From Labilithrix luteola (GTDB lineage Bacteria; Myxococcota_A; Polyangia; Polyangiales; Polyangiaceae): a DNA stretch of 8,895 bases. The DNA lies in assembly GCA_026225435.1 (NCBI GenBank), contig JAMFST010000360.1, positions 1 to 8,895 of the forward strand, given 5' to 3'. This document shows, piece after piece, positions 1-5,818 of the stretch (its first letter is position 1; each line of letters opens with the position of its first letter). Under the pieces are notes generated by a model. That model worked only from the letters and a program-made list of their open reading frames with translations. It did not search any database and was not told where the DNA came from. Both the position numbers and the translations under genes were made by a program.

Positions 1-868
1 GTGGAAGGTCCTCGTCGCGCGCGCCCGGACCGCTGCTCCGCTTCATGAGGAAGCTCGCCATCACGCCCAGGAGGATGAGCGTGGTCGTCCCGCTGATGCG
101 GATCGTCTCCCAGAACGTCTCGGTGGAGAACGCCCCGAGGAGCGCGATCGACCCGCCGCGGAGGAGCGACCAGTAGACCGATCCGGTGCCACCCGCGTGG
201 AACAGCGGCAGGTTGATGAGAAAGTGGTCGTCGCCGGTGACCAGGGGCAGCCCCTCGCCCATGGCGAAGAGATGGAGATACGACGAGAGCACCCCCTTGG
301 ACGGCCCGGTGGTGCCCGAGGTGTAGACGATGCTCTGCGTGTCCCAGGGGGCGATCGGACGATCGAGCTCCAGCGGACCGTCGCCGTCGTCCTCGAGCGC
401 CGACGCGGGCAGGAGACGCAGCCCCTCGATCGGCGTGGGCGGGTCTCCCAGGAGCACGATCGCCTGCGCGAGCTTCGCCCGATCGATCGTCGCCAGCCGC
501 GGCGCCAGCTCCGCGTGAATCACGCACAGCCTGGCGTCGGAGTTCTCCACCACGTGCTCGAGGAGCCCGCCGCGGTAAGCGGTGTTGATCGGCACGTAGA
601 CCGCGCCCAGGTAGTTGATGGCGAACCAGGTCTGCAGGCAGTCGCGCCCGCTCGGAAGCCAGACCAGGACGTGATCCCCTTGCTTCACCCCCAGCTTGCG
701 GAGCGCGCGCGCGGTCGCCTGCACGCGGCGAAACGTCTCCGCGTACGTCCACGAATCGTCCGCGCCGAACACGGCGAACACCTTCTCCGGCGTCTCCGCC
801 GCATGCTTCTCCAGGGCGTAGCGGAGGACGCAGCGATCGACGGCGGGCACGGCGAGTGCGGTCGGCAT
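1..868 (-). CDS. Acyl-CoA ligase (AMP-forming), 3' end beyond the left edge
   Basis: Reading the minus strand from the ATG at 868 gives 289 residues without a stop before the edge. It is the N-terminal part of a class I adenylate-forming enzyme, which would activate a carboxylic acid to its acyl-AMP and then to the CoA thioester in the cytoplasm. The ATP-binding P-loop YTSGTTGPSKG lies at residues 182-192, with Lys191, and the PLFHAGG motif follows at about 221-227. The early SWTYAET segment (39-45) is also typical of the family. The start is supported by AAGGAG seven bases upstream. Family members are about 500-560 residues, so roughly 200-270 residues, including the hinge and the catalytic C-terminal lysine, are missing because of the window edge. 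The overall look is of the FadD/CaiC-like group; the substrate is unknown. It lies 22 bases downstream of a carboxylase remnant on the same strand. Confidence 0.93.
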   Translation of the reverse strand, partial: MPTALAVPAVDRCVLRYALEKHAAETPEKVFAVFGADDSWTYAETFRRVQATARALRKLGVKQGDHVLVWLPSGRDCLQTWFAINYLGAVYVPINTAYRGGLLEHVVENSDARLCVIHAELAPRLATIDRAKLAQAIVLLGDPPTPIEGLRLLPASALEDDGDGPLELDRPIAPWDTQSIVYTSGTTGPSKGVLSSYLHLFAMGEGLPLVTGDDHFLINLPLFHAGGTGSVYWSLLRGGSIALLGAFSTETFWETIRISGTTTLILLGVMASFLMKRSSGPGARDEDLP

Positions 869-875
869 GGTGAGG

Positions 876-881
876 CTCCTT
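876..881 (-). promoter_or_regulatory. Ribosome binding site of the leftward acyl-CoA ligase
   Basis: The minus strand reads AAGGAG here, seven bases before the ATG at 868. This is a near-consensus Shine-Dalgarno sequence and fixes the start of the partial ligase. It lies between the stop codon of the small carboxylase-like frame (891-893) and the ligase start, so both frames would sit on one transcript. Confidence 0.75.
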
Positions 882-890
882 GGCGCGACT

Positions 891-1019
891 TCAGATCGGC
901 GAGAGGGAACGATACTTCGGCGGCATCTCGTTGGGGTGCCGTCCGGGGACGCGGTCGAGCACCTCGAGGATGCGGACGGCGACCTCCCCGCGATTGGCAA
1001 TCAGGACTTTGGAGAACAT
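891..1019 (-). pseudogene. Collapsed remnant of a biotin-dependent acyl-CoA carboxylase gene (42 codons)
   Basis: On the minus strand, ATG at 1019 to TGA at 891-893 encodes 42 residues. The first 17, MFSKVLIANRGEVAVRI, are the hallmark N-terminus of biotin carboxylase subunits (consensus M-F-x-K-V-L-I-A-N-R-G-E-I-A-x-R-I). A biotin carboxylase should continue for about 430 more residues, or over 1000 in fused carboxylases. Here the frame switches after residue 18 to a short tail, LEVLDRVPGRHPNEMPPKYR plus six residues (SLSPI preceded by none of the ATP-grasp motifs), and ends. The tail reads like the extreme C-terminus of an enzyme, perhaps the carboxyltransferase end of the same gene; that assignment is inference. 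An in-frame TAG at 1050-1052 shows there is no upstream extension. No strong ribosome site precedes the ATG. The simplest reading is an in-frame internal deletion that kept both ends. An assembly collapse is the main alternative. Confidence 0.7.
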
Positions 1020-1054
1020 CGCCGTCCGCGTTGCCACGCGCGATCTGCCCTACG

Positions 1055-2602
1055 ATGCAGAACATGTCCCATCCGTCCATCCACGCGCGCACGACTCCGG
1101 ACAAGGTCGCTTACCAGATGGCCGGGTCGGGCGAGTCGCTCACCTATCGCCAGCTCGACGAGCGCTCGAACCAGGGGGCACACCTCCTTCGCCAGCTCGG
1201 CCTGAAGGCCGGTGATCACGTCGCGCTTCTCCTCGAGAACTCGCTCGCCTTCATGGAGATCGTCTGGGCCGCGCAGCGCGCCGGCCTCTACTACACGGCC
1301 ATCAGCCGCTACCTCACGCCCGGTGAGATCGCGTACATCGTGCAGGACTGCGGCGCGAAGGTGTTCATCGTCTCGGCGGCGAGCGCGTCGGGGGCGAGCG
1401 AGGTGAGCGCCTCTGCCGGCTCCTCCGGCGTCCAGTTGTACATGGTCGGTGCAGCGCAGCCGGGCTATCGATCCTGGGACGAGGCGCTGGCCAGGCAGCC
1501 GACCACGCCCATCGCCGACGAGAGCGGCGGCTTCGACATGCTCTACTCGTCGGGGACCACCGGCCGGCCCAAGGGGGTGAAATCCCCCTTCCAGAAGAAG
1601 CCGATCGACACCCTCAGCCCGCTACTCAAGGTCCTCTGTCAGGACATGATCGGCATGTCCGGTTCGAGCGTCTACCTCTCGCCGGCGCCGCTCTATCACG
1701 CGGCTCCGCTGCGCTTCAACGTGATGAGCGCCGCGCTCGGCGGCACCTCGATCATCATGGAGAAGTTCGACGCCGAGACCTACCTGGGGCTGGTCGAGAA
1801 GCACCAGGTCACCCACTCGCAGCTGGTGCCGACGATGTTCGTCCGCATGCTCAAGCTCCCCGAGGAAGTGCGCCGTCGCCACGACATCTCCACCCTCAAG
1901 GGGGCGGTGCACGCGGCCGCTCCCTGTCCCGCCGACGTGAAGACGCAGATGATCGACTGGTGGGGGCCGATCCTCATCGAGTACTACGCCGGCACCGAGG
2001 CCCAGGGGGTCACGGTGGTCAGCTCCCAGGAGTGGCTCAGCCATCGCGGCACCGTCGGCCGCTGCTTCGTCGGGTCGCTGAAGATCCTCGATGAGGAGGG
2101 GCAGGAGCAGCCCGCCGGCGAGATCGGCGCCGTCTACTTCGCCGACGGCTTGCCCTTCGCCTACCACAACGATCCGGTCAAGACGGCCGGCGCCCACAAC
2201 GACAAGGGCTGGTCCACCCTGGGAGACGTGGGCTACCTCGACGCCGAGGGATATTTGTACCTCACGGACCGCAAGGCCTACATGATCATCTCCGGCGGGG
2301 TGAACATCTACCCGCAGGAGACCGAGGACGTGCTCATCGGTCATCCGCAGGTGGCCGACGTCGCCGTCTTCGGCGTCCCCAGCGCGGAGATGGGCGAGGA
2401 GGTCAAGGCGGTGGTGCAACCGCGCGACATGGCGACGGCCGGTCCCGAGCTCGCCACCGAGCTCATCGCCTACTGCCGCGCGCGCCTCTCGCCGATCAAA
2501 TGTCCACGGACCGTCGACTTTTCCGCCGAGCTCCCGCGGACCCCGACGGGCAAGCTGGTGAAGCGCCACCTGCGCGACCCGTACTGGGCGAAGCCGAGCT
2601 GA
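1055..2602 (+). CDS. Acyl-CoA ligase (AMP-forming), complete
   Basis: A 515-residue class I adenylate-forming ligase of normal family length. It would convert a carboxylic acid, ATP and CoA to acyl-CoA, AMP and pyrophosphate in the cytoplasm. Visible motifs are the P-loop YSSGTTGRPKG at residues 164-174 (Lys173), PAPLYHAAP at about residues 210-218, YYAGTEAQG at 310-318 (Glu315 of the A5 motif), LGDVGYLD with the ribose-binding Asp391, the hinge/A8 motif DRKAYMIISGGVNIYP, and PTGKLVKR with catalytic Lys500. The frame stays open to 197, but the first part of that is the shadow of the leftward ligase. ATG 1055 begins just before the conserved HARTTPDKVAYQM segment and gives the right length; ATG 1064, three codons later, is equally possible. 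Neither has a clear ribosome site. It is divergent from the carboxylase remnant and separated from the downstream operon by an operator-like palindrome. Substrate unknown; fatty or alicyclic acids are plausible. Confidence 0.93.
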   Translation: MQNMSHPSIHARTTPDKVAYQMAGSGESLTYRQLDERSNQGAHLLRQLGLKAGDHVALLLENSLAFMEIVWAAQRAGLYYTAISRYLTPGEIAYIVQDCGAKVFIVSAASASGASEVSASAGSSGVQLYMVGAAQPGYRSWDEALARQPTTPIADESGGFDMLYSSGTTGRPKGVKSPFQKKPIDTLSPLLKVLCQDMIGMSGSSVYLSPAPLYHAAPLRFNVMSAALGGTSIIMEKFDAETYLGLVEKHQVTHSQLVPTMFVRMLKLPEEVRRRHDISTLKGAVHAAAPCPADVKTQMIDWWGPILIEYYAGTEAQGVTVVSSQEWLSHRGTVGRCFVGSLKILDEEGQEQPAGEIGAVYFADGLPFAYHNDPVKTAGAHNDKGWSTLGDVGYLDAEGYLYLTDRKAYMIISGGVNIYPQETEDVLIGHPQVADVAVFGVPSAEMGEEVKAVVQPRDMATAGPELATELIAYCRARLSPIKCPRTVDFSAELPRTPTGKLVKRHLRDPYWAKPS

Positions 2603-2630
2603 AACGCTGAAGTCCGGCTCCGGCCGCGCC

Positions 2631-2659
2631 TTGACCGGTCTGTCCGAGGATGTTACTTA
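2631..2659 (+). promoter_or_regulatory. Possible promoter of the seven-gene operon
   Basis: TTGACC at 2631-2636 matches five of six bases of the sigma-70 -35 consensus. The -10 window at 16-18 bases falls in the first half of the palindrome (2652-2671), where matches such as TACTTA are poor. The placement would let a repressor bound to the palindrome block RNA polymerase. The -35 is visible; the -10 and the promoter itself are inference. Confidence 0.35.
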
Positions 2660-2671
2660 CCAGTCAGTAAC
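2652..2671 (+). promoter_or_regulatory. 20-bp palindromic operator, probable TetR-family site
   Basis: The sequence GTTACTTACCAGTCAGTAAC is an inverted repeat: eight of ten base pairs match about the centre at 2661/2662, the exceptions being the central step and one T/C pair. It sits 18 bases before the ATG of crotonase A, in the only sizeable gap upstream of the operon. Length, symmetry and the TNAC-NN-GTNA core are typical of TetR-family operators. The same operon encodes a TetR protein (7405-8052), which is the natural candidate to bind here and so control its own synthesis. I saw no second copy in the window. The palindrome is seen directly; the partner is inferred. Confidence 0.7.
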
Positions 2672-2675
2672 AACC

Positions 2676-2680
2676 AGGAG
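2676..2680 (+). promoter_or_regulatory. Ribosome binding site that decides the crotonase A start
   Basis: AGGAG lies nine bases before ATG 2690 but only three before the in-frame GTG 2684. The spacing favours the ATG, giving a protein that starts MADFKTL. The site lies only four bases after the operator palindrome, so a repressor on that palindrome would also sit near the 5' end of the message. Confidence 0.65.
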
Positions 2681-2689
2681 CGAGTGAAC

Positions 2690-3463
2690 ATGGCCGACTT
2701 CAAGACGTTGCGCACGACTGCCGAGAACGGCGTAGGCACCATCTTTCTCGACCGGCCGGAGAAGCGGAACGCGCTGAGCACCGAGCTGTTCGAAGAGCTC
2801 GCCGAGGCACTGCAGGCGTGGCGGCGCGACGACCGGGTCGCCTGCGTGATCGTCACCGGGACGGAGCAGCTCTTCTCGGCCGGGCTCGACCTCGAGACGA
2901 TGAACTGGGCCACCGAGGCCGACCGGCTGCGCTGGTACGACGCGACCTACTACGGGTACCTCGAGCTGCTCGAGTACCCCAAGCCGACCATCGCGGCGGT
3001 CGCCGGCGCGACCTTCGGCGGCGGTTGCGACATCGCCGTGTTCTGCGACATCCGGGTATCCAGCCCCGATGGTCGCTTCGGGTTCCCCCAGGTGCGCTTC
3101 GGCCTGACTCCCTTCGTCGATCCGCTCCAGCGCATCATCGGGCAAAGTCAGGCCAAGCTGCTCGTGCTCACCGGCCGGCGCATCGACGCCACCGAGGCGT
3201 TGCGCATCGGGCTCATCGACCAGATCGCGCCCGAGGGGAAGCTCCACGAGACGGCGCGTGGCATCGCCGACGAGATCGCCTCCACCGGCGTGGCGACGGC
3301 GGTGCGCTGCACCGAGATGCTCCGCCGCAGCTCGGCGATGGACCCGATGGCCGCGTACGTCTATGGCCACGTGCAGTACCGCGACGTGCACTGGAACCCG
3401 GAGATCGTGGCGCGCGTCTCCGCTGCCCGGACAAAAGTGCAAACGCGAACGAAGAACGCCTGA
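2690..3463 (+). CDS. Crotonase-superfamily protein A (enoyl-CoA hydratase/isomerase-like)
   Basis: A 257-residue protein of usual crotonase length, expected to bind an acyl-CoA in the cytoplasm and stabilise its thioester enolate in an oxyanion hole. The two oxyanion segments are visible: SAGLDL at 63-68 and FGGGCD at 109-114. DRPEKRNAL at 21-29 is the usual N-terminal signature. The two catalytic glutamates of enoyl-CoA hydratase (Glu144 and Glu164 in the rat enzyme) align with Asp114 and Gln134, so ordinary syn-hydration of a 2-enoyl-CoA is doubtful. Asp144 lies in the region where some isomerases and dehalogenase-type members carry their acid/base residue. It is the first gene of the operon, behind the palindrome and a good ribosome site. 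Crotonase B (5815-6609) is its paralogue, with the same substitutions. The fold is certain; the reaction (isomerase, hydrolase, C-C lyase or hydratase with altered chemistry) is not. Confidence 0.92.
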   Translation: MADFKTLRTTAENGVGTIFLDRPEKRNALSTELFEELAEALQAWRRDDRVACVIVTGTEQLFSAGLDLETMNWATEADRLRWYDATYYGYLELLEYPKPTIAAVAGATFGGGCDIAVFCDIRVSSPDGRFGFPQVRFGLTPFVDPLQRIIGQSQAKLLVLTGRRIDATEALRIGLIDQIAPEGKLHETARGIADEIASTGVATAVRCTEMLRRSSAMDPMAAYVYGHVQYRDVHWNPEIVARVSAARTKVQTRTKNA

Positions 3464-3469
3464 AGGAGG
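3463..3469 (+). promoter_or_regulatory. Ribosome binding site of the small Cys/His protein
   Basis: AAGGAGG, essentially full Shine-Dalgarno consensus, begins in the stop codon of crotonase A and ends four bases before ATG 3474. The spacing is short, but this is the strongest site in the operon. It rules out the long upstream extension of the same frame, which overlaps crotonase A. Confidence 0.75.
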
Positions 3470-3473
3470 AGTC

Positions 3474-4019
3474 ATGAGCGCCGACGGGAAACTGCAGGGG
3501 GAGAAGATCGAGTGGACCGCGCTTTCTCCCGAGGAGCGGTACCGCCGGGTCACGTGGGAGGGCTTGCTCATCATCCAGCGGACCGATGAGCACGTGTGGC
3601 AGCACCAGGGCCCCGAGGCGTGGCAGCGGTTCTCGGACGAGACGCGTCCGGGCTGGGCAGGCCCCATCGGTCGCAAGCTGGTGAAGGATCACCCCGAGGA
3701 GCTGACGCCGACGATCCCCGGCGCGCTCAAGCTGATGGCCACCTACGGCGCCGAGGTCTGGGGTGGTGGTCATCGGGAGGTCACGCACCTGCGGCAGGTG
3801 AGCGAGACCGAGGGGCACCTGGTCATCACCGATCACGGGTGCCCTCAGTGGCGCGCCTTCTCCGAGGAGATGCGCGGCGTCTTTCCCTGCCACAAGGCCT
3901 GCGGCAAGGAGATGGACAGCGTGGTGAAGCACGGACTCGGCCCGGACTTCGAGGTGGTCACCACGGAGGGGCGGCCCATGGGACATGACGATTGCGTCTG
4001 GCGGGTACGCAAGTCATGA
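3474..4019 (+). CDS. Small Cys/His protein of unknown function in the acyl-CoA operon
   Basis: A 181-residue soluble protein with no signal peptide or membrane segment. I do not recognise it with certainty. The N-terminal half is helical-looking and rich in Trp and charged residues. The C-terminal half has a GHxE/T-type strand pattern, then GCPQW (Cys123), FPCHKACGKEMD (Cys139, His140, Cys143) and GHDDCVWRV (His171, Cys174). A small domain with a CHxxC pair and a closing D-x-C-x-W/F-x-V strand weakly recalls the ATC-hydrolase-like (L-2-amino-thiazoline-4-carboxylate hydrolase) and V4R-type ligand-binding domains; that is only an impression. The cysteines could bind metal or act as nucleophiles. 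It is co-translated with the Fcs-like ligase through a 4-base ATGA overlap, so it probably serves the same pathway, for example as an accessory thioesterase, hydrolase or sensor. Low certainty on function, high that the gene is real. Confidence 0.85.
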   Translation: MSADGKLQGEKIEWTALSPEERYRRVTWEGLLIIQRTDEHVWQHQGPEAWQRFSDETRPGWAGPIGRKLVKDHPEELTPTIPGALKLMATYGAEVWGGGHREVTHLRQVSETEGHLVITDHGCPQWRAFSEEMRGVFPCHKACGKEMDSVVKHGLGPDFEVVTTEGRPMGHDDCVWRVRKS

Positions 4020-5818
4020 GCACGCTGCGCACGCCGGCCCCCGCGCTCGACGTCGTCCGTCGCGACGACGGGACCATCCTCCTGCGCTCGACGCTCCCTC
4101 TCGCACCGGTGCGCCGGTCGCTGGCGCATCTCTTCGACGAATCGGCGAGCGCTCATCCCCAGCGCCTCTTCGTGCGCCAGCGCGTGGCCCCCGGTGGACC
4201 GTGGCGCGAGATCACCTACGCGAGCGCTCGGCGCCAGGCGAACGGGCTCGCCCAGTGGCTCATCGACCAGGGGGCGACCGCCGGAGAAAGCGTCGCCTAT
4301 CTCTCGGCGCCGTCGATCGAGCACGCCGTCGTTGCCATCGGGGCGCAGCGCGCGGGGGTGGCGATCGCGCCCATCAGCGTGGCCTACTCGCTCCTCTCGA
4401 CGGATCACCAGAAGCTCAAGGCCTGCGTCCAGCACGCCCGTGCCCGGTTCGTCTTCGTCGACGACGCGGCGACCTACGCCCCCGCCATGCGCGCGCTGGC
4501 TCCTCTCGGGGCGCGCTTCGTCGCCGCGCGGGGCGAAGCTCCCGGCATCGAGGCGGTCTCCTTCGCCGACGTCGTCGCCACCGAGCCTACCGCCGCGGTC
4601 AGCGCGCGCATGAACGCCATCACCCCGGAGTCGATCGCCCGCATCATGTACACCTCGGGGTCGACCGGCGCCCCCAAGGCGACGCCGCAGCCGCAGAGCA
4701 ACCTGACCATCACCGTGGCGCAGACCGAGTCGCTGGGGCTGCTCGACTTCGAGGGGGAGGGGCCGCAGCACCTCGAGGCGATGCCCTTCAGTCACATCAT
4801 GGCGGGCAATTTCAACTTCAACAACGTCATCCGCGCCGCCGGCACGATCCACCTCGACGATGGCAAGCCGACCCCCGCGCTCTTCGCGCGTACCATCGAG
4901 AACCTGCGCGAGGTCTCGCCGCACTTCTTCATCACCGTCCCTCTCGGCTACGCGATGCTGTGCGACGCCATGGAGGCGGACAGCGCCCTGCGCGACTCGT
5001 TCTTCCGCAACCTGCGCTACCTCGCCTTCGGCGGCGCCATGCTCACCGAGTCGGTCCACGCCCGCCTCCTTTCGCTCTCGCGCGCCGCTCGAGGGGAGGA
5101 GATGCCGGTCTTCTCCTTCTACGGCGCCACCGAGTACCTCTTCGGAATGGTGAAGTACTGGCCGGGCGGCCGCACCGACGTGATCGGCCTGCCGCCGCCC
5201 GAGGCGAAGCTGAAGCTGAAGCCGATCGGGGATCGCTACGAGCTCTTCGTCAGCACGCCGACGGTCATGCCGCGATCGGGGTACCTCGATGCGCCGCAGG
5301 CGACGGCCGGCGTCTTCGACGAGGAGGACTACTTTCGCACCGGCGACGCGGTGGCCTTCGCCGACCCGGCCGATCCGACCCAGGGGCTCGTCTTCGCCGG
5401 GCGCATCGCCGACGACTTCAAGCTCTCCTCTGGCACCTTCGTCGGCGCCAATGCGCTGCGCCAGGATCTGCTCGCCGCGTGCGCGCCCCTCCTCAAGGAG
5501 GTGGTGCTCTGCGGGCTCAACGAGGACTGGGTCGGCGCCCTCGTGTGGGTGGACGAGCGAGCCGCCGGCTCCCCGCCCGTAGAGGAGCAGCTGCGCGAGA
5601 AGATCTCCGCCTTCAACGGGCAGCAAGGTGGCTCGTCGCGTCGCCTCGGCACGCTGGTCTGCATGACGTCGCCCCTCTCCTTCGACGCCGGCGAGCTGAC
5701 CGACAAGGGGAACGTGAGCCCGAACATGGTGCGGTCCGTCCGCGCCGACGCGGTGGCGAGCCTGTTCGCCACCCCGTCTCCTCCTGGCGTTCTTCGCTTC
5801 GTGAAAGGCACCTCGTGA
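4016..5818 (+). CDS. Feruloyl-CoA-synthase-like aryl/acyl-CoA ligase
   Basis: A 600-residue adenylate-forming ligase, longer than typical FadD enzymes and matching the feruloyl-CoA synthase (Fcs) family, about 590-630 residues. It would activate an aromatic or related carboxylic acid to its CoA ester. Seen motifs: AYSLLSTDHQKLK, a family-typical segment before the ATP site; P-loop YTSGSTGAPK at residues 212-221; YGATEY with Glu373; FRTGD with Asp444; GRIADDFKLSSGTFV, which replaces the usual GRxKDxIxxxGxN hinge and is diagnostic for Fcs-like enzymes; and ELTDKGNV with Lys564 as the catalytic A10 lysine. All core residues look intact. ATG 4016 overlaps the previous stop by four bases with no good ribosome site, implying translational coupling; an in-frame ATG at 3992 lies further inside the upstream gene. 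No vanillin dehydrogenase is seen in the window, so ferulate itself is not the obvious substrate. The subfamily is well supported; the acid is unknown. Confidence 0.93.
   Translation: MSTLRTPAPALDVVRRDDGTILLRSTLPLAPVRRSLAHLFDESASAHPQRLFVRQRVAPGGPWREITYASARRQANGLAQWLIDQGATAGESVAYLSAPSIEHAVVAIGAQRAGVAIAPISVAYSLLSTDHQKLKACVQHARARFVFVDDAATYAPAMRALAPLGARFVAARGEAPGIEAVSFADVVATEPTAAVSARMNAITPESIARIMYTSGSTGAPKATPQPQSNLTITVAQTESLGLLDFEGEGPQHLEAMPFSHIMAGNFNFNNVIRAAGTIHLDDGKPTPALFARTIENLREVSPHFFITVPLGYAMLCDAMEADSALRDSFFRNLRYLAFGGAMLTESVHARLLSLSRAARGEEMPVFSFYGATEYLFGMVKYWPGGRTDVIGLPPPEAKLKLKPIGDRYELFVSTPTVMPRSGYLDAPQATAGVFDEEDYFRTGDAVAFADPADPTQGLVFAGRIADDFKLSSGTFVGANALRQDLLAACAPLLKEVVLCGLNEDWVGALVWVDERAAGSPPVEEQLREKISAFNGQQGGSSRRLGTLVCMTSPLSFDAGELTDKGNVSPNMVRSVRADAVASLFATPSPPGVLRFVKGTS

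Noticed and set aside
197..1054. Upstream extension of the rightward ligase frame, giving an 801-residue protein
   Set aside because: The extension is Arg/Gly/His-rich shadow sequence antisense to the leftward ligase and the carboxylase remnant. The ligase family starts near residue 287 of that frame, and 515 residues is the normal length.
1031..1056. TTGCCA plus TACGAT as a sigma-70 promoter for the rightward ligase
   Set aside because: The spacing is about 14 bases, too short, and the second element overlaps the start codon.
1622..2569. 315-residue open frame on the minus strand opposite the rightward ligase
   Set aside because: It is an antisense shadow in GC-rich DNA, with His/Asp/Arg-biased composition and no recognisable domain, fully overlapped by a motif-complete gene.
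2603..2651. Possible transcription terminator after the rightward ligase
   Set aside because: The GGCTCCGGCC-type repeats do not form a convincing stem with a following T-run, so I could not support an intrinsic terminator.
3845..5626. 593-residue open frame on the minus strand opposite the Fcs-like ligase
   Set aside because: It is produced by strong third-position G/C bias. Its composition is Arg/Gly/Glu-rich and low in complexity, with no motifs, while the plus strand has all ligase motifs.
3985..5814. Long N-terminal extension of crotonase B through the ligase gene (874-residue frame)
   Set aside because: This part is an out-of-frame Arg/Ala-rich reading of the ligase. The crotonase fold begins exactly at GTG 5815, which forms a GTGA overlap.
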